This document shows positions 31,791 to 38,804 of a stretch of 38,804 nucleotides of DNA, one piece after another. The stretch is from JAFMIT01 sp049421205 (GTDB lineage Bacteria > Actinomycetota > Actinomycetes > S36-B12 > UBA5976): assembly GCA_049421205.1 (NCBI GenBank), contig JBMSMQ010000008.1, positions 1 to 38,804 on the forward strand, written 5' to 3'. Numbering within the stretch: position 1 is the stretch's first letter; every line of letters begins with the position of its first letter. Below the pieces are notes generated by a model. The model was not told where the DNA came from. It saw only the letters and a program-made list of their open reading frames with translations, and searched no databases. The position numbers were made by a program, and so were the translations under genes.

Positions 31791-34283
31791 GTGACTGACA
31801 ACATTGATACTGGTGACATTCAACACGGTCGTATAGAACCTGTTGACATCAATGTCGAGATGAGTAGGTCCTATCTCGATTATGCGATGAGCGTTATCGT
31901 TTCACGTGCGTTACCTGATGTTCGCGATGGTTTGAAACCAGTACATCGTCGTGTGCTTTACGCGATGTATGACGGTGGTTTTCGACCAGATAAAGGGTAT
32001 TCAAAGTGTGCCCGTGTTGTTGGTGAAGTGATGGGTACCTATCACCCTCATGGTGATGGTGCCATTTATGACACTCTTGTACGTCTTGCTCAATCCTGGT
32101 CACTTCGCTACCCACTTGTCCAAGGTCAAGGAAACTTCGGATCTCCTGGTAATGATCCGGCTGCTGCGATGCGTTACACCGAGTGTCGGATGGCTCAGCT
32201 CGCGATGGAAATGGTTCGGGACATTGATGAAGAAACTGTTGATTTCACTCCGAACTATGACGGCCGCACTGAAGAACCCCTCGTACTCCCTGCGCGTTTT
32301 CCAAACCTTCTTGTCAATGGCTCTGCTGGTATCGCCGTTGGTATGGCAACCAACATTCCACCACATAACCTCAGAGAAGTTTCAGAAGGTGTGATGTGGG
32401 CATTGGCTCACCCTGATGCAAGTCGCGAAGAATTACTTGCAGCACTTATGGACAGAGTCAAAGGTCCAGATTTCCCAACAGGTGCATACATTGTTGGTAG
32501 AAAAGGAATTGAAGATGCCTATCGCACAGGTCGTGGTTCGATCACCATGCGAGCAGCAGTTGAAGTTGAAGAAGATTCACGAGGTCGAACCCAACTTGTT
32601 GTTACTGAACTTCCATACCAAGTAAACCCAGATAACTTGGCTGAACGTATCGCTGAACTTGTCAACACTGGAAAGATCACAGGTATTTCAGAACTCCGCG
32701 ATGAATCATCTGGTCGAACAGGTATGCGACTTTGTATTGTGCTGAAACGTGATGCAGTTGCAAAGGTAGTACTTAATAACTTATACCGTCACACTCAACT
32801 TCAAGATAACTTCGGTGCCAACATGTTGGCCCTTGTTGATGGTGTGCCCCGAACTCTCACTCTTGATGCATTTGTTTCAAACTGGATCACACACCAACTT
32901 GAAGTAATTCAACGTCGCACAAAGTATCGTCTTAGAAAAGCTCAAGAGCGAGCACATATCCTGCTTGGGCTTCTGAAAGCAATTGATCGTATTGAAGAAG
33001 TCATTGCGCTTATCCGCAAAAGCCCATCTGCCCAAGAAGCGCAGGGCGGATTGATGAAACTACTTGACATTGACGAATTACAAGCACGCGCAATTCTTGA
33101 CATGCAACTGAGAAAACTTGCAGCACTAGAACGTCAAGAACTTCAAAATGAATACGACGAACTCATGAAAATGATTTTGGATTACGAAGACATTTTGAAG
33201 AGTGATGCACGTCAACGTTCCATTATTAAAGAGGAATTAGAAGCCATTGTCGCAAAACACGGAGATGAACGCAGAAGCCAATTCTTAGCCGATGAAGGTG
33301 ATATGCGACATGAAGATCTCATTGCGAAGCGAAATGTCGTCGTCACCCTCACAAGTGGCGGCTATGTGAAGCGGACAGATGCAGCGTTATATCGCCAACA
33401 AAAGCGTGGTGGACGAGGTGTGAAGGGTGCAAATCTTCGTCAAGATGACGTCGTTTCTCACTTCTTTATCACCACGACCCATAGTTGGATTTTGTTCTTT
33501 ACCAATAAAGGCCGGGTATTTCGAGCAAAAGCCTATGAACTACCAGAAGCAGGTCGTGATGCACGTGGAACCCACGTGGCAAACGTGCTTGCACTTGGTG
33601 GAGATGAAATAGTCACCCAAGTTCTTGATCTCAAAGACTATGACTCAGCTCCATATCTTGTACTTGCAACAAAACAAGGTATGGTGAAGAAGACTGCATT
33701 GCAGGAATACAACTCAAATCGAACTGGTGGGTTGATTGCAATTAATCTCAAAGAAGACGATGAACTTATCAGTGCACAGCTCGTTGGTGACAAAGATGAT
33801 TTACTCCTTGTCAGCAGCAAAGGAAACAGTGTTCGCTTCCATGCAGATAACGCAACACTCCGTCCAATGGGTAGAGCAACTTCTGGTGTGATTGGTATTC
33901 GCTTCAAGGGCGATGACTATTTGTTGTCAATGGATGTTGTGAAAGAGGGATCTTTTGTTTTCACTGCAACTGATGGTGGTTTTGCAAAACGAACTGCAGT
34001 TACTGAGTGGACACCGAAAGGTCGCGGCACTCAAGGTGTGAGGGCAATGAAACTTGTTGAAGAACGTGGTTCACTTGTTGGAGCACTCATCGTCAATGAA
34101 GATGATCAAGTCTTTGCTATAGCAAGTAATGGTGTTGTTATCAGAACTTCAGTATCTGATATTCGACCAACCGGTAGAGACACTATGGGTGTGAAACTCA
34201 TGAACTTGGAAGATGAAGATTCACTTGTCGGAATTGCTCGCGCAGTTGATGAAACTGAAATTGAGGAAGAAACTAATGAATGA
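31791..34283 (+). CDS. gyrA: DNA gyrase subunit A
   Basis: DNA-cleaving subunit (830 aa). Catalytic Tyr129 is in AAAMRYTECR; the numbering equals that of the Mycobacterium enzyme. The quinolone-determining region is GDGAIYDTLV, with Gly90 where E. coli has Ser83 and Mycobacterium Ala90, and Asp94 conserved. The C-terminal beta-pinwheel with the GyrA box QKRGGRG follows, ending in an acidic tail. GTG start with AGAAAGG upstream. Overlaps the DUF3566 gene by 8 bp. Confidence 0.97.
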   Translation: MTDNIDTGDIQHGRIEPVDINVEMSRSYLDYAMSVIVSRALPDVRDGLKPVHRRVLYAMYDGGFRPDKGYSKCARVVGEVMGTYHPHGDGAIYDTLVRLAQSWSLRYPLVQGQGNFGSPGNDPAAAMRYTECRMAQLAMEMVRDIDEETVDFTPNYDGRTEEPLVLPARFPNLLVNGSAGIAVGMATNIPPHNLREVSEGVMWALAHPDASREELLAALMDRVKGPDFPTGAYIVGRKGIEDAYRTGRGSITMRAAVEVEEDSRGRTQLVVTELPYQVNPDNLAERIAELVNTGKITGISELRDESSGRTGMRLCIVLKRDAVAKVVLNNLYRHTQLQDNFGANMLALVDGVPRTLTLDAFVSNWITHQLEVIQRRTKYRLRKAQERAHILLGLLKAIDRIEEVIALIRKSPSAQEAQGGLMKLLDIDELQARAILDMQLRKLAALERQELQNEYDELMKMILDYEDILKSDARQRSIIKEELEAIVAKHGDERRSQFLADEGDMRHEDLIAKRNVVVTLTSGGYVKRTDAALYRQQKRGGRGVKGANLRQDDVVSHFFITTTHSWILFFTNKGRVFRAKAYELPEAGRDARGTHVANVLALGGDEIVTQVLDLKDYDSAPYLVLATKQGMVKKTALQEYNSNRTGGLIAINLKEDDELISAQLVGDKDDLLLVSSKGNSVRFHADNATLRPMGRATSGVIGIRFKGDDYLLSMDVVKEGSFVFTATDGGFAKRTAVTEWTPKGRGTQGVRAMKLVEERGSLVGALIVNEDDQVFAIASNGVVIRTSVSDIRPTGRDTMGVKLMNLEDEDSLVGIARAVDETEIEEETNE

Positions 34284-34653
34284 GATCAGAGCAAATCTTC
34301 GCATCGTGAAGATTGAAACCTGGTCACTGATTCGAACAGGTTTCTTGATTTCAGTTTCAATTGCAGTCACGATTTTCACAGCAAACATCTTGATGTTTAT
34401 CGTGCTTGCTGGAATGGGAGTCTTTGAATCAATCGATCAAGTACTTGGAGATCTCACAGGTGGATCTGCAGGTCTCACAGAGACCCTCTCATTCCCAGTC
34501 GTCTTCTTGCTATCCCTTGCTATTGGACTTTTTGAGATTGTGGTAACGACTACCCTCTTTGCAGTCTTCGGCTATATCTATAACGCGACCGTCCCATTAA
34601 CCCGAGGACTTGAAGTGACGTTGGCTGAGGATGTTGAAGGCGATAAGGGGTGA
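34276..34653 (+). CDS. DUF3566 transmembrane protein
   Basis: 125 aa with two or three hydrophobic segments (about 18-46 and 73-100). Matches the actinobacterial DUF3566 family that always follows gyrA (Rv0007 in Mycobacterium); function unknown. An upstream in-frame start at 34213 is less likely; ATG 34276 has GAGGAAG at a good distance and overlaps gyrA. Without the long N-terminal disordered part seen in many homologues. Confidence 0.9.
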   Translation: MNEIRANLRIVKIETWSLIRTGFLISVSIAVTIFTANILMFIVLAGMGVFESIDQVLGDLTGGSAGLTETLSFPVVFLLSLAIGLFEIVVTTTLFAVFGYIYNATVPLTRGLEVTLAEDVEGDKG

Positions 34654-34698
34654 CTTAAGGCAATTGCCTGAAATGAGGTAGCCTTCCGCCTCGATTTC

Positions 34699-34772
34699 GG
34701 GCCTATAGCTCAGGCGGTTAGAGCGCTTCCCTGATAAGGAAGAGGTCGGAGGTTCAAGTCCTCCTAGGCCCA
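34699..34772 (+). tRNA. tRNA-Ile (anticodon GAT)
   Basis: Complete 74-nt cloverleaf with acceptor GGGCCTA/TAGGCCC, anticodon arm TTCCC-TGATAAG-GAAG region with anticodon GAT, and T-arm GGAGG/CCTCC. The CCA end is not encoded (CGG follows), unlike the other tRNAs in the window. Confidence 0.95.
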
Positions 34773-34798
34773 CGGATAAAATCCGACAAGGAGCAATA

Positions 34799-34924
34799 AT
34801 GAAGAAACTGTTTTCATTCACACTTCTTGTTGCCGTAGCGTATTGGGTCTATCGAACCATCGTTGGTCAACGAGAAACCGAAGCGCTCTGGCGCGAAGCA
34901 ACTGGCGAGTTTGACCTCCGCTAA
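34799..34924 (+). CDS. DLW-39-like small protein
   Basis: 41-residue protein: one N-terminal hydrophobic segment (LFSFTLLVAVAYWVY) followed by a charged ETEALWREATGEFD. The order hydrophobic segment, R..., D/E-LW, EAT matches the actinobacterial DLW-39 family found next to tRNA genes after gyrA; here the motif is ALW rather than DLW. AAGGAG lies 6-7 nt before the ATG. Function unknown. It sits between tRNA-Ile and tRNA-Ala. Confidence 0.85.
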   Translation: MKKLFSFTLLVAVAYWVYRTIVGQRETEALWREATGEFDLR

Positions 34925-34941
34925 AGTTGTCCACGTTCCAT

Positions 34942-35017
34942 GGGGGCTTAGCTCAATTGGTAGAGCACCTGCTTTGCAAGCAGGGGGTTAGGGGTTCAAG
35001 TCCCCTAGCCTCCACCA
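34942..35017 (+). tRNA. tRNA-Ala (anticodon TGC)
   Basis: Cloverleaf with acceptor GGGGGCT/AGCCTCC containing the G3-U70 wobble pair that identifies alanine tRNAs, anticodon loop TTTGCAA (TGC), T-arm AGGGG/CCCCT, discriminator A and encoded CCA. Confidence 0.96.
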
Positions 35018-35021
35018 TGTG

Positions 35022-35050
35022 AAAATCCCCGCCTAAGTGCGGGGATTTTT
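35022..35050 (+). terminator. Intrinsic terminator after tRNA-Ala
   Basis: 11-bp stem AAAATCCCCGC / GCGGGGATTTT with a 6-nt loop and a T-run (TTTTTGTTTT) directly after. It ends the gyrB-gyrA-tRNA transcript and lies 8 nt before the -10 of the next gene. Confidence 0.93.
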
Positions 35051-35058
35051 GTTTTGAA

Positions 35059-35064
35059 TACACT
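35059..35064 (+). promoter_or_regulatory. -10 for leaderless acetyltransferase gene
   Basis: TACACT followed by exactly 6 nt and a GTG start; no ribosome site. Confidence 0.65.
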
Positions 35065-35070
35065 TTTAGT

Positions 35071-35562
35071 GTGATTCGAATCGAAACAATTGATGAACAT
35101 CACTACGACACCATTATCAATCAACTCGATGCCTGGTGGGGTGGCCGGGAAATGGTTCAAATGTTGCCGCGACTTTGGTTCAAGCACTTTCAAGATACAA
35201 GCTTTGTCGCGCTTGATCAATTTCAGACTCCGATCGGATTTTTAGTTGGGTTTATTTCTGCGTCCGACCAAAGTAAAGCTTATGTTCATTTTATTGGGGT
35301 TAATCCTGAACATCGAGGTAAAAACATTGGTTCGAGTCTCTATGCTGAATTCTTCAAAGTCGCTAAAAACAGAAACTGTGAGTTTGTTGAAGCAGTCACG
35401 TCACCAAGCAATCAAGATTCACTTGCATTTCATGAATCTCTTGAGTTTTACGCAGTTGAGCCAAGTGATGAGAAAGTCGCACCATTATTAGCCAAGTATT
35501 TCAAGGATTACGATGGACCAAATGAAGACCGAGTGCTGTTGCGTAAGAGTCTCAAAGATTAG
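35071..35562 (+). CDS. GNAT family N-acetyltransferase
   Basis: 163 aa. The acetyl-CoA site is seen as FIGVNPEHRGKNIGSSLYAEFF (about 73-94; the R-G-K-N-I-G turn) and a later SNQDSLAFHESLEFYAVE is the usual motif B. The N-terminal WWGGREM...LPRLWFKHF resembles GNAT proteins of unknown substrate. GTG start placed 6 nt after TACACT; a leaderless transcript is predicted. Confidence 0.85.
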   Translation: MIRIETIDEHHYDTIINQLDAWWGGREMVQMLPRLWFKHFQDTSFVALDQFQTPIGFLVGFISASDQSKAYVHFIGVNPEHRGKNIGSSLYAEFFKVAKNRNCEFVEAVTSPSNQDSLAFHESLEFYAVEPSDEKVAPLLAKYFKDYDGPNEDRVLLRKSLKD

Positions 35563-35591
35563 GTCGTTTGGTCGATGTTTCGGGGGGTCAT

Positions 35592-35774
35592 ATGTTGGAC
35601 TGGATTGTTGATTGGTGGAACACAGTTTTCTATTCACTTATGGGTGGAAATTGGTTTCTTATGTTTTTCTTTGGGTGGGAAATATTCCTGATTCCGATTG
35701 GATTTATTGCAATGATTTTCTTTGTAGTCATAAATTTCATTTTTACAGTACTTGGATCGCTCTTTAAACGATAG
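35592..35774 (+). CDS. Small two-helix membrane protein, unknown function
   Basis: 60 aa, very rich in Phe, Ile and Trp (Trp at 4, 8, 9, 21, 29) with two membrane segments (about 11-30 and 32-55) and a basic end LFKR. The frame opens with a TTG at 35568, but ATG 35592 follows GGGGGG and is preferred. Not recognised; similar short membrane proteins occur next to unrelated genes. 29 bp after the acetyltransferase. Confidence 0.55.
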   Translation: MLDWIVDWWNTVFYSLMGGNWFLMFFFGWEIFLIPIGFIAMIFFVVINFIFTVLGSLFKR

Positions 35775-35778
35775 TACT

Positions 35779-35784
35779 TAAACT
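35779..35784 (+). promoter_or_regulatory. -10 for leaderless methyltransferase gene
   Basis: TAAACT followed by exactly 6 nt and the ATG; no ribosome site. Confidence 0.65.
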
Positions 35785-35790
35785 TTCCCT

Positions 35791-36636
35791 ATGACATATA
35801 TGGAAGATTTCTCTGGTTATGTTGAGATGAATCAAGCTAATTGGGATTCCCGAGTAAGTGGACATCTCACAGGATATGACATCAATACCTTAAGATCCAA
35901 ACCTGATGCCATCTCAGATGTAGTGAGATTCGATATTCCTCGAATTGGTGATGTGAAAGGACTTCGCGGAATACATCTTCAGTGCCATATCGGAACAGAT
36001 ACTGTTTCACTTACTCGCCGTGGTGCGAATATGGTGGGACTTGATTTTTCAGAGAAGTCAATTGAGGCAGCACGAAATATTGCTAAAGAACTAGGTGCTG
36101 ATATTCCTTATGTATTATCGAATGTCTACGACACGATTACAGCACTTGAAGATGCAGGCATTGAGAAGAACTTCGATTTCGTTTTTACCGGTGTTGGAGC
36201 ACTGTGTTGGTTACCTGAAATTAAACCCTGGGCGAAAGTGGTGTCATCGCTTTTGAAACCAGGAGGCTTTCTCTTCCTTCGAGAAGGACATCCGATGCTT
36301 TGGAGTATTGGTGAAAGTTATCCAGATGGATCAATTCGAGTGGAATATGAATACTTTGAAGGAACTGGTATTTATATGGAAGAAGAAAAGTCTTATACAG
36401 GGGATGAAACACTTTCATCTCCAGGATCTATCAGTTTTAATCATTCTCTTAGTGAAATCTTCAATGCACTTTGGGATGAAGGATTAGAAATAGTGCTCTT
36501 TGAAGAGCATAGGAATGTGCCATTTAATCCACTTGCTGATGAATTTGTGAGACTTGAAGGAATTGACGAGTGGGAATTGAAAACTAGACCGAATCGACTT
36601 GCTGCTAGTTATTCACTGAAAGCAATTAAGAAATAG
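35791..36636 (+). CDS. Class I SAM-dependent methyltransferase
   Basis: 281 aa. The SAM-binding motif I is HLQCHIGTDTVSLTRRGA (about 65-82), followed by the acidic VGLDFSEKSIEAAR, and a motif VFTGVGALCWLPE. It belongs to the widespread Methyltransf_25-like group with N-terminal NQANWDSRV; the substrate is unknown. ATG start 6 nt after TAAACT, predicted leaderless. Its 3' end overlaps the convergent gmd by 11 bp. Confidence 0.88.
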   Translation: MTYMEDFSGYVEMNQANWDSRVSGHLTGYDINTLRSKPDAISDVVRFDIPRIGDVKGLRGIHLQCHIGTDTVSLTRRGANMVGLDFSEKSIEAARNIAKELGADIPYVLSNVYDTITALEDAGIEKNFDFVFTGVGALCWLPEIKPWAKVVSSLLKPGGFLFLREGHPMLWSIGESYPDGSIRVEYEYFEGTGIYMEEEKSYTGDETLSSPGSISFNHSLSEIFNALWDEGLEIVLFEEHRNVPFNPLADEFVRLEGIDEWELKTRPNRLAASYSLKAIKK

Positions 36637-37603
36637 CCTTTAGTTCAGCATCAACCATAATTTCTGCAAGTTGAGGTGTGAGGACTTGAGGTTTCCATCC
36701 AAGAAGCTTCTCTGCTTTTGAATAATCCCCAACTAATACATCAATTTCACTTGGGCGAAAATATCGATCATCAATCTCAACATATTGCTGCCAATCAAGA
36801 TTCAGTTTCTTTGCACAAAAATCAAGGAAGTCTCGAACCGAGTAGGCAGTATTTGTGGCCAACACAAAATCTGTTGGCTCTGAATACTGCATCATCCTCC
36901 ACATACCTTCAACATATTCAGGTGCATATCCCCAATCACGTTGTGCATCAAGATTTCCAAGTTTGATGGTTGAATCAAGTCCTTGACTAATACGAGCAAG
37001 TCCTCGCGCAATTTTTCTTGTTACGAATGTTTCCCCACGACGAGGACTTTCATGATTAAAGAGAATGCCGTTAATGGCAAATAGACCGTAGGCTTCTCGA
37101 TAGTTTCTTGTCATTGAATGGGCATAAAGTTTTGCTGCACCATATGGAGAGCGCGGAACAAAGGGTGTTTCTTCATTTTGGGGAGCAGGTGCTTGCCCAT
37201 ACATTTCTGAAGATGATGCTTGATAGAACTTCGTATCTGGCGTGATTGCACGAATCACTTCGAGAATTCTGGTTGCACCAAGTCCTGTGATTTCACCTGT
37301 GTAGTAGGGCATATCAAATGACACCCTCACATGGCTTTGTGCCGCTAAGTTATAGATTTCATCTGGTTGCGCAGTATCGATAATGTGTGTGAGAGACGAC
37401 GAATCTGAAAGATCTGAAAAATGAAGAAAGAATCGCTTATTGAGAAAATCTTGGTTATTATGAAGATGGTCGATGCGATCTGTGTTAATAGATGAAGAGC
37501 GTCGGACAAGTCCGTGAACAGTGTAACCCTTCTCAAGCAGGAGTTCAGCGAGATATGAACCATCCTGACCTGTGATACCGGTGATGAGGGCCACTTTGCT
37601 CAT
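36626..37603 (-). CDS. gmd: GDP-mannose 4,6-dehydratase
   Basis: NADP-dependent short-chain dehydrogenase (325 aa) that makes GDP-4-keto-6-deoxymannose from GDP-mannose. ITGITGQDGSYLAELLLEKG (8-27) is the nucleotide site; YGAAKLYAH carries the catalytic Tyr and Lys; the substrate loop with SSSINTDRIDHL is typical. GGAG lies before the ATG. The product feeds the divergent fcl gene, 70 bp away. Confidence 0.95.
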   Translation of the reverse strand: MSKVALITGITGQDGSYLAELLLEKGYTVHGLVRRSSSINTDRIDHLHNNQDFLNKRFFLHFSDLSDSSSLTHIIDTAQPDEIYNLAAQSHVRVSFDMPYYTGEITGLGATRILEVIRAITPDTKFYQASSSEMYGQAPAPQNEETPFVPRSPYGAAKLYAHSMTRNYREAYGLFAINGILFNHESPRRGETFVTRKIARGLARISQGLDSTIKLGNLDAQRDWGYAPEYVEGMWRMMQYSEPTDFVLATNTAYSVRDFLDFCAKKLNLDWQQYVEIDDRYFRPSEIDVLVGDYSKAEKLLGWKPQVLTPQLAEIMVDAELKAIS

Positions 37604-37634
37604 CTCTTACACTCCATTCACGAATTCAGGCGTA

Positions 37635-37640
37635 AGAATA
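37635..37640 (-). promoter_or_regulatory. Candidate -10 for gmd
   Basis: TATTCT on the minus strand, predicting a start near 37628 and a 25-nt leader with GGAG. No clear -10 was found for the divergent fcl gene in the same 70-bp gap. Confidence 0.4.
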
Positions 37641-37673
37641 GACCTGTATCAAGCGACTTTTTGGGAGTACTAG

Positions 37674-38600
37674 GTGAAGGACCAGAAAATCTTTGTTGCT
37701 GGTTCCACTGGCCTCGTTGGTAGTGCACTCGTTAGGACACTTGCACATCAAGGATTTCAAAACCTCCTCACACCCACGCGAAAAGACCTTGACCTCACGA
37801 ATCGTAGAGAAGTATTTGAATGGTTCAACGTCAATAAACCTGATGTTGTATTTTTAGCAGCCGCTCGTGTCGGTGGAATTGGAGCAAATAGCACCTATCC
37901 AGCCGAATTCATATCTGAGAATCTTCAGATTCAAGTCAATACGCTTGATGCTGCAGCGCATACTAGAACTTCAAAACTTCTCTTTCTTGGATCATCCTGT
38001 ATTTATCCTGCGAACGCTCCACAACCAATGAAAGAGGAATACCTCCTCACAGGAGCACTTGAACAAACAAACCATGCGTATGCGATGGCAAAACTTGCAG
38101 GTATTGAACAGGTGAAGTCAATACGTGAACAATATGGACTCCCTTATATTTCAGTTCTACCAACAAACCTCTATGGACCAAACGACAACTTCGATTTAAA
38201 TACAAGCCACGTTATCCCTGCAATGGTTCACAAATTCCATAACGCAAAAGTCAACGGAGAATCTACAGTTGAGCTTTGGGGAGACGGATCACCATTAAGA
38301 GAATTTATGTATGTCGATGATCTCGCAGAAGCGTGCATCTTTCTATTAGACAAATACAACAGTTCAGAGCCAATCAACATTGGCACAGGTGAAGAAGTAT
38401 CTATTCAGCACCTTGCGTCACTCATTCAAGACACTATTGGGTTCAAAGGTGAAGTGATCTGGAATACAGATAAACCAAATGGTGTGAAGCGAAAGTTGTT
38501 AGATAATTCATTACTACAAAATCTTGGCTTTACGCCATTAACAAAATTGAAGGATGGTCTTTTAAAGACCTATTCCTGGTTTAGTTCTCAACAGACTTGA
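37674..38600 (+). CDS. fcl: GDP-L-fucose synthase
   Basis: Epimerase-reductase (308 aa) that turns GDP-4-keto-6-deoxymannose into GDP-L-fucose. Nucleotide site VAGSTGLVGSALVRTL (8-23), catalytic Ser in GSSCIYP, Tyr and Lys in YAMAKLAGIE, and NLYGPNDNFD are all family hallmarks. GTG start with GGGAG upstream. It is divergent from gmd although the enzymes act in sequence. Its end overlaps the convergent MFS gene by 20 bp. Confidence 0.94.
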   Translation: MKDQKIFVAGSTGLVGSALVRTLAHQGFQNLLTPTRKDLDLTNRREVFEWFNVNKPDVVFLAAARVGGIGANSTYPAEFISENLQIQVNTLDAAAHTRTSKLLFLGSSCIYPANAPQPMKEEYLLTGALEQTNHAYAMAKLAGIEQVKSIREQYGLPYISVLPTNLYGPNDNFDLNTSHVIPAMVHKFHNAKVNGESTVELWGDGSPLREFMYVDDLAEACIFLLDKYNSSEPINIGTGEEVSIQHLASLIQDTIGFKGEVIWNTDKPNGVKRKLLDNSLLQNLGFTPLTKLKDGLLKTYSWFSSQQT

Positions 38601-38804
38601 TTTGGCTCGTCAGATATTTTTCTCGACTGAGCGGTGAGAAAAGTACGAAGGTTGCTGCAAATACAACACCGATTGAGCCAATCCAAATAGTTGGAATGAT
38701 TCCTATGGTCTCGCCGAGCAGACCACTCAGCACTGCAGCAATTGGCATTACTCCCCACACAAAAAACCGAATGGATGCATTCATTCGCCCGAGAAGTTCT
38801 TGAG
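38581..38804 (-). CDS. MFS transporter, C-terminal end, runs out of window
   Basis: Last 74 or so residues of a major facilitator protein; the frame is open to the right edge (QELLGRMNASIRFFVWGVMPIA...), so the start is outside the window. The ELLGR-N-S-R-F-WG-MP pattern, followed by LSGLLGETIG and one more membrane helix, resembles the twelfth-helix region of MFS_3 (EntS-like) exporters. Substrate unknown. An internal ATG at 38784 is not the real start. Confidence 0.8.
   Translation of the reverse strand, partial: QELLGRMNASIRFFVWGVMPIAAVLSGLLGETIGIIPTIWIGSIGVVFAATFVLFSPLSREKYLTSQIKSVEN

Overview
The window is a chromosome-origin segment of an actinobacterium with AT-leaning coding sequence and very tight gene packing. 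Evidence for the lineage is the gene order and marker genes: rpmH-rnpA-yidD-yidC-jag-rsmG-parA-parB reads leftward from the origin, and dnaA ... dnaN-recF-dciA-gyrB-gyrA-DUF3566-tRNA-Ile-(DLW-39-like)-tRNA-Ala reads rightward, as in Mycobacterium and relatives. Short gaps, many 1-14 bp overlaps and a low GC content fit a streamlined, possibly aquatic actinobacterium; that last step is inference. No rRNA, insertion sequence, integrase or CRISPR array is visible.

Region 1 (1-4456): the end of an exported acidic protein, a perfect bidirectional terminator, then a minus-strand polyamine-type ABC transporter in the order potA-potD-potB-potC. Strong RNA hairpins sit on both sides of the binding-protein gene. 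Region 2 (4457-7653): a three-gene flavinylation module made of a ferric-reductase-like membrane flavoprotein, a membrane-anchored FMN-binding domain protein with a low-complexity stalk, and an ApbE FMN transferase. Region 3 (7720-9748): the K+ uptake pair ktrA/ktrB. Region 4 (9783-14860): one minus-strand operon, cysD-cysNC-CDP-alcohol phosphatidyltransferase-GT2-dtxR, joined by 1-bp overlaps; it links PAPS synthesis to lipid and glycan enzymes and ends in an iron-type DtxR regulator. Region 5 (14883-18692): ugd-galU (UDP-glucuronate supply), two tRNA-Ser genes and leaderless serS. Region 6 (18696-23246): parB, parA, rsmG, jag, yidC, yidD, rnpA, rpmH on the minus strand, with two near-consensus parS sites inside the 5' ends of parA and rsmG.

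Region 7 (23247-34653) is the origin. DnaA boxes lie upstream of dnaA, and a second, larger cluster (25834-26211) lies between dnaA and dnaN. That second cluster contains two tandem boxes, a short GC spacer, four DnaA-trio repeats and an AT-rich tract, so it is the best oriC/unwinding site. Unusually, dnaA and dnaN are separated by three extra genes: a hypothetical protein, a DUF1801-HhH protein and a stand-alone VWA protein. Rightward follow dnaN, recF, dciA, gyrB, gyrA and a DUF3566 membrane protein. Region 8 (34699-38804): tRNA-Ile, a 41-residue DLW-39-like peptide, tRNA-Ala, a terminator, an acetyltransferase, a small membrane protein, a methyltransferase, the GDP-L-fucose pair gmd and fcl (divergent), and the C-terminus of an MFS transporter.

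Two themes recur. First, six start codons lie exactly 6 nt after a TANNNT -10 hexamer, predicting leaderless transcripts; other genes have the same -10 further upstream with a Shine-Dalgarno. Second, nucleotide-sugar genes (galU, ugd, gmd, fcl), PAPS synthesis, GT2 and the phosphatidyltransferase together suggest a fucose/glucuronate-containing, possibly sulfated, cell-surface glycan or glycolipid; that is an inference, as no sulfotransferase is in the window.
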